Source: Streptosporangiaceae bacterium (GTDB lineage Bacteria; Actinomycetota; Actinomycetes; Streptosporangiales; Streptosporangiaceae). From it: DNA of 8,778 nt. Shown here one piece after another: positions 6,838 through 8,778 of the stretch. Location: assembly GCA_030039095.1 (NCBI GenBank), contig JASHQP010000325.1:1-8778 (forward strand), written 5' to 3'. The notes beneath the pieces were generated by a model. The model did not search any database. It was not told where the DNA came from and saw nothing but the letters and a program-made list of their open reading frames with translations. Numbering within the stretch: position 1 is the first letter of the stretch; every line of letters starts with the position of its first letter. A program made the translations under genes and the position numbers.

Positions 6838-7809
6838 TTGTCTGCCGTGACCACCGATTCCGCAAGGGCGAGCGTCGGGCCGAGCACCGGGGCCGAGCAG
6901 GCCGATGACGCCGCGCCGCGGCCCAGCGCGCCGCTGCGGCTGATGGCCGTGCACGCGCACCCGGACGACGAGTCGAGCAAGGGCGCGGCGACGATGGCGC
7001 GGTACGCGCGCGAGGGCGTGGACGTCCTGGTCGCCACCATGACCGGCGGCGAGCGGGGCGACATCCTGAACAAGGCGATGGACCGGCCCGAGATCCGTGC
7101 CGATCTCGCCGCTGTGCGCCGCGCCGAGATGGCTCGGGCGCGCGAGATCCTCGGCGTCCGCCAGGAGTTTCTCGGTTTCACCGACTCCGGGCTGCCCGAA
7201 GGCGACCCGCTGCCGCCGCTGCCCGAGGGATGCTTCGCGCTGCAGCCGCTGGAAGTGGCGGCGCGGCCGCTGGTGCGCGCGGTCAGGGAGTTCCGGCCGC
7301 AGGTGATCCTGGCTTACGACGAGAACGGCGGCTACCCGCATCCGGACCACGTCAAGAGCCACGAGGTGGCGATCGAGGCGTACGAGGCCGCCGGTGACCC
7401 GGACCGCTACCCGGACTGCGGCGAGCCATGGCAGCCGGCCAAGCTCTACTACTTCGCCACGTTCCACCGGGACCGGCTGACCGCGCTGCACGAGGAGCTG
7501 CTGCGGCGCGGGCTGGAGTCCCCGTACGGCGAGCGGCTGGACGAATGGGTGGACAACCCCGACCACCCGCCGCTGGAGATAACCACGCGGGTGCCCTGCG
7601 CCGACTTCTTCGAGGTCCGTGACCAGGCGCTGCTCGCCCACGCCACCCAGATCGACCCGGAGGGCGGCTGGTTCGCGTGCCCGCGTGAGGTGCAGCGGGC
7701 GGCCTGGCCCACCGAGGATTTCCACCTGGCCAGGTCGATGGTGGATACTGACATACCGGAAGACGACCTGTTCGCCGGCGTGCGCGAGAGCGTGGGCGCC
7801 GAGCGGTGA
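6838..7809 (+). CDS. mca: Mycothiol S-conjugate amidase
   Basis: This zinc amidase splits mycothiol S-conjugates of electrophiles and antibiotics in the cytoplasm. It releases an N-acetylcysteine conjugate (mercapturic acid) for export and GlcN-inositol for reuse. The LmbE-like fold starts LRLMAVHAHPDDESSKGAA. H41 and D44 of AHPDDE and H171 of GGYPHPDHV are the expected zinc ligands, with D43 as general base. GFTDSGLPEGDPLPPLPEGC (113-132) and YDENGGYPHPDH (160-171) match Mca more closely than the deacetylase MshB. The end (ATQIDPEGGWF, WPTEDFHLARS, DDLFAGV) is also Mca-like. The start is uncertain. TTG 6838 (323 aa) has AAGGGG at 6-nt spacing; ATG 6823, GTG 6847 and upstream ATG 6760 are alternatives. 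About 33 low-complexity residues precede the conserved domain, more than in mycobacterial Mca. The 65-aa membrane-protein gene follows after 16 bp. Confidence 0.95.
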   Translation: MSAVTTDSARASVGPSTGAEQADDAAPRPSAPLRLMAVHAHPDDESSKGAATMARYAREGVDVLVATMTGGERGDILNKAMDRPEIRADLAAVRRAEMARAREILGVRQEFLGFTDSGLPEGDPLPPLPEGCFALQPLEVAARPLVRAVREFRPQVILAYDENGGYPHPDHVKSHEVAIEAYEAAGDPDRYPDCGEPWQPAKLYYFATFHRDRLTALHEELLRRGLESPYGERLDEWVDNPDHPPLEITTRVPCADFFEVRDQALLAHATQIDPEGGWFACPREVQRAAWPTEDFHLARSMVDTDIPEDDLFAGVRESVGAER

Positions 7810-7825
7810 CGATCGAGGTGAACCG

Positions 7826-8023
7826 ATGACGACCCTGGCGGCCTCGGCCAGCAGTTCCGCGGCGCCGGGCACGCTCGCGTTCCTCATCGTGTTCGGCATG
7901 GCCGTGATCCTTGTGTTCCTGTTCCGGTCGATGAGCAAGCACCTGCGCAAGGTCAACGCGGCCGCACGCGAGGAGTCGGCCAGGGAGCCGGCCCGCACCG
8001 GGGACCTTCCCAAGGACTCCTGA
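7826..8023 (+). CDS. Small single-pass membrane protein encoded downstream of mca
   Basis: This 65-aa protein has a short Ser/Ala-rich N-terminus, one transmembrane helix at about 15-34 (PGTLAFLIVFGMAVILVFLF) and a basic juxtamembrane segment RSMSKHLRKV (34-43), then a polar charged tail. By the positive-inside rule the tail should be cytoplasmic. The ATG at 7826 is supported by GAGG (7815-7818) at 7-nt spacing. It starts 16 bp after mca on the same strand, so the two are probably one operon. A similar small membrane protein follows mca in M. tuberculosis (Rv1083), so the pairing looks conserved. Its function is not known to me. A tethering or accessory role for Mca is only a guess. Confidence 0.85.
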   Translation: MTTLAASASSSAAPGTLAFLIVFGMAVILVFLFRSMSKHLRKVNAAAREESAREPARTGDLPKDS

Positions 8024-8073
8024 GCCGGCCGCGCTGGCTCCTTCGAGTGCCTTGAACGCGCCGGCCGGTGCTC
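8022..8073. terminator. Possible terminator, imperfect GC-rich hairpin after the mca operon
   Basis: GAGCCGGCCGCG at 8022-8033 can pair with CGCGCCGGCCGGTGCTC (8057-8073) with bulges, starting at the stop codon of the small membrane-protein gene. The stem is imperfect and no U-tract follows. Such CGGCCG-rich runs are frequent by chance at this GC content. Confidence 0.3.
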
Positions 8074-8157
8074 ACCCCGCCGCCGGCCGCGACCTGGTGT
8101 GCCGCGCGCACGCACCGCGCGGAACGCACCTGACCGCCGCCGCCCGGCAGTTGGCCG

Positions 8158-8163
8158 TAGGCT
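8158..8163 (+). promoter_or_regulatory. Weak candidate -10 box for the rhodanese gene
   Basis: TAGGCT at 8158-8163, within GTAGGCTAATGG, fits the actinobacterial TAnnnT -10 pattern. It would start transcription near 8170, about 50 nt before the gene. No convincing -35 box is seen. The surrounding 197-bp gap (8024-8220) shows no coding frame of its own. Confidence 0.3.
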
Positions 8164-8220
8164 AATGGGCAAACGGTTGCCGGTCATATGCGACCGATGT
8201 CTTGGAGGGGCTGATCGACT

Positions 8221-8568
8221 GTGCCAGAGCGGGGTGCAGCGGGCCAGCAGGTCCAGGAGGTTCCTGCGGCCAGCGTCCCAGAAGATGCGTGGCTGCTGGA
8301 TGTGCGCGAGAACGAGGAGTGGGCCGCGGGCTACGCGCCCGGGGCGCGGCACATCCCGCTCGGCGAGCTCGGGTCGCGCACCGGCGAGATACCGCAGGAT
8401 CGGCCGGTGTACGTGATCTGCCGGTCCGGGGGGCGCTCCGCGCGGGCGGCACAGGCACTCGCCGCGGCCGGCTGGGAGACGATCAACGTCGCGGGCGGCA
8501 TGCAGGACTGGGCAGCCGCTGGCCGCCCCATGGCCACCGATTCGGGCGCCGCGCCGTTCGTGGCCTGA
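8221..8568 (+). CDS. Single-domain rhodanese-like sulfurtransferase
   Basis: This 115-aa protein is a stand-alone rhodanese domain, comparable in length to GlpE/PspE-type enzymes. It would transfer sulfane sulfur through a cysteine persulfide, for example thiosulfate to cyanide or to a thiol acceptor, in the cytoplasm. Motifs in order are LLDVRENEEW (25-34), the GYAPGARHIPLGEL segment (37-50), the strand VYVICRSGGRS with catalytic C67 heading the six-residue active-site loop CRSGGR (67-72), and NVAGGMQDW (89-97). There is no signal peptide or membrane segment. The GTG start at 8221 has GGAGGGG (8204-8210) at 10-nt spacing. It follows the mca operon after a 197-bp gap, so it probably has its own promoter. 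A link to mycothiol or sulfur metabolism is suggested by the neighbourhood but not shown. Confidence 0.93.
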   Translation: MPERGAAGQQVQEVPAASVPEDAWLLDVRENEEWAAGYAPGARHIPLGELGSRTGEIPQDRPVYVICRSGGRSARAAQALAAAGWETINVAGGMQDWAAAGRPMATDSGAAPFVA

Positions 8569-8606
8569 CCGCGGCGGTTCGCCGGGCGGATGTCGGGACC
8601 CGTTGC

Positions 8607-8612
8607 TAGCGT
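8607..8612 (+). promoter_or_regulatory. Weak candidate -10 box for the last gene
   Basis: TAGCGT (8607-8612, within TTGCTAGCGTGCTG) fits the TAnnnT pattern seen in actinobacterial -10 boxes. A start near 8619 would place the 13-bp inverted repeat wholly inside the transcript leader. No clear -35 box is visible. Confidence 0.3.
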
Positions 8613-8644
8613 GCTGAGCGGTTGGTCAGGGCGGTTGCTTGTGA

Positions 8645-8707
8645 ACCCTTTTCATCCTCTGCGACGACTCAGGTGTTCCAAGCGTGAGATTGGCGGATGA
8701 AAAGGGT
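8645..8707. repeat. 13-bp perfect inverted repeat in the leader of the last gene
   Basis: ACCCTTTTCATCC (8645-8657) and GGATGAAAAGGGT (8695-8707) are perfect reverse complements separated by 37 bp. The arms are AT-richer than their surroundings. The right arm contains AAAGGG (8701-8706), the only Shine-Dalgarno-like run before the ATG at 8719. In RNA the stem would bury that site. It could alternatively be a dyad bound by a protein. Confidence 0.85.
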
Positions 8708-8718
8708 CCAGTGCCGGC

Positions 8719-8778
8719 ATGCTGGTGATCCACGGAACCTGGGCGTACGGGGTGCTGAGCCTGTGGGCCGAGGACTCC
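8719..8778 (+). CDS. N-terminal 20 residues of a gene, possibly SNF2/DEAD-type helicase
   Basis: The gene is cut by the right edge. The frame from ATG 8719 is open to the end and reads MLVIHGTWAYGVLSLWAEDS. This resembles, from memory, the N-terminus of large actinobacterial SNF2-family ATP-dependent helicases, which begin with an MLVxHGxW...LxLWAED pattern. No helicase motif is inside the window, so the family call rests on 20 residues. AAAGGG lies 12 nt before the ATG, a long spacing, and sits in one arm of an inverted repeat. A GTG at 8711 is in another frame and stops after five codons. Confidence 0.5.
   Translation, partial: MLVIHGTWAYGVLSLWAEDS

Noticed and set aside
6817..8352. 511-aa open frame on the minus strand across mca, the small membrane protein and part of the rhodanese gene
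   Set aside because: Low-complexity Arg/Ala/His-rich product crossing three well-supported plus-strand genes and their intergenic gaps. No ribosome binding site or domain.
8711..8728. GTG at 8711 as the start of the last gene
   Set aside because: It is nearer to AAAGGG than the ATG is, but its frame hits TGA after five codons.

Overview
The window is high-GC DNA with the codon bias, GTG/TTG starts and gene content of an actinomycete (Actinomycetota). The strongest taxonomic marker is a mycothiol S-conjugate amidase (mca), because mycothiol is made only by actinobacteria. The genus cannot be fixed from this sequence alone. Gene content looks chromosomal and mostly housekeeping. I see no insertion sequence, integrase, tRNA, rRNA or CRISPR array.

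Layout: (1) 3-347, C-terminal end of a ROK-family sugar kinase, followed closely by (2) a catabolic-type, ACT-domain threonine ammonia-lyase at 372-1619. (3) A convergent gap at 1620-1728 carries three 15-bp tandem repeats and a small hairpin. (4) 4-hydroxyphenylpyruvate dioxygenase (hpd, minus strand, 1729-2853) is divergent from (5) an Lrp/AsnC regulator (3022-3543), with a shared AT-rich promoter/operator island at about 2890-2971. (6) A TetR regulator (minus, 3540-4244) overlaps the end of the Lrp gene by 4 bp. It is divergent from (7) a 14-TM DHA2-type MFS exporter (4388-5962), with a palindrome lying on the exporter promoter. (8) A 15-bp-stem bidirectional terminator separates the exporter from (9) greA (minus, 6018-6518). 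(10) A 319-bp divergent gap holds three inverted repeats and leads to (11) mca (6838-7809) and (12) a 65-aa single-TM protein (7826-8023). (13) A single-domain rhodanese follows (8221-8568). (14) The first 20 codons of a gene resembling SNF2-type helicases begin at 8719, preceded by a 13-bp perfect inverted repeat that covers its likely ribosome binding site.

Functional picture: two regulator/target pairs sit side by side, hpd with its divergent Lrp/AsnC regulator (tyrosine catabolism) and an efflux pump with its divergent TetR repressor. The greA-mca-small-TM block matches a known actinobacterial neighbourhood (Mycobacterium tuberculosis Rv1080c-Rv1083) but lacks the DUF4307 membrane-protein gene that lies between greA and mca there. 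mca and perhaps the rhodanese relate to thiol and sulfur detoxification.

I found no convincing new multi-gene system. The most unexplained signals are non-coding: the inverted repeat at 8645-8707, the hairpin cluster at 6642-6738, the half-site array at 2946-2971 and the tandem repeats at 1667-1711.
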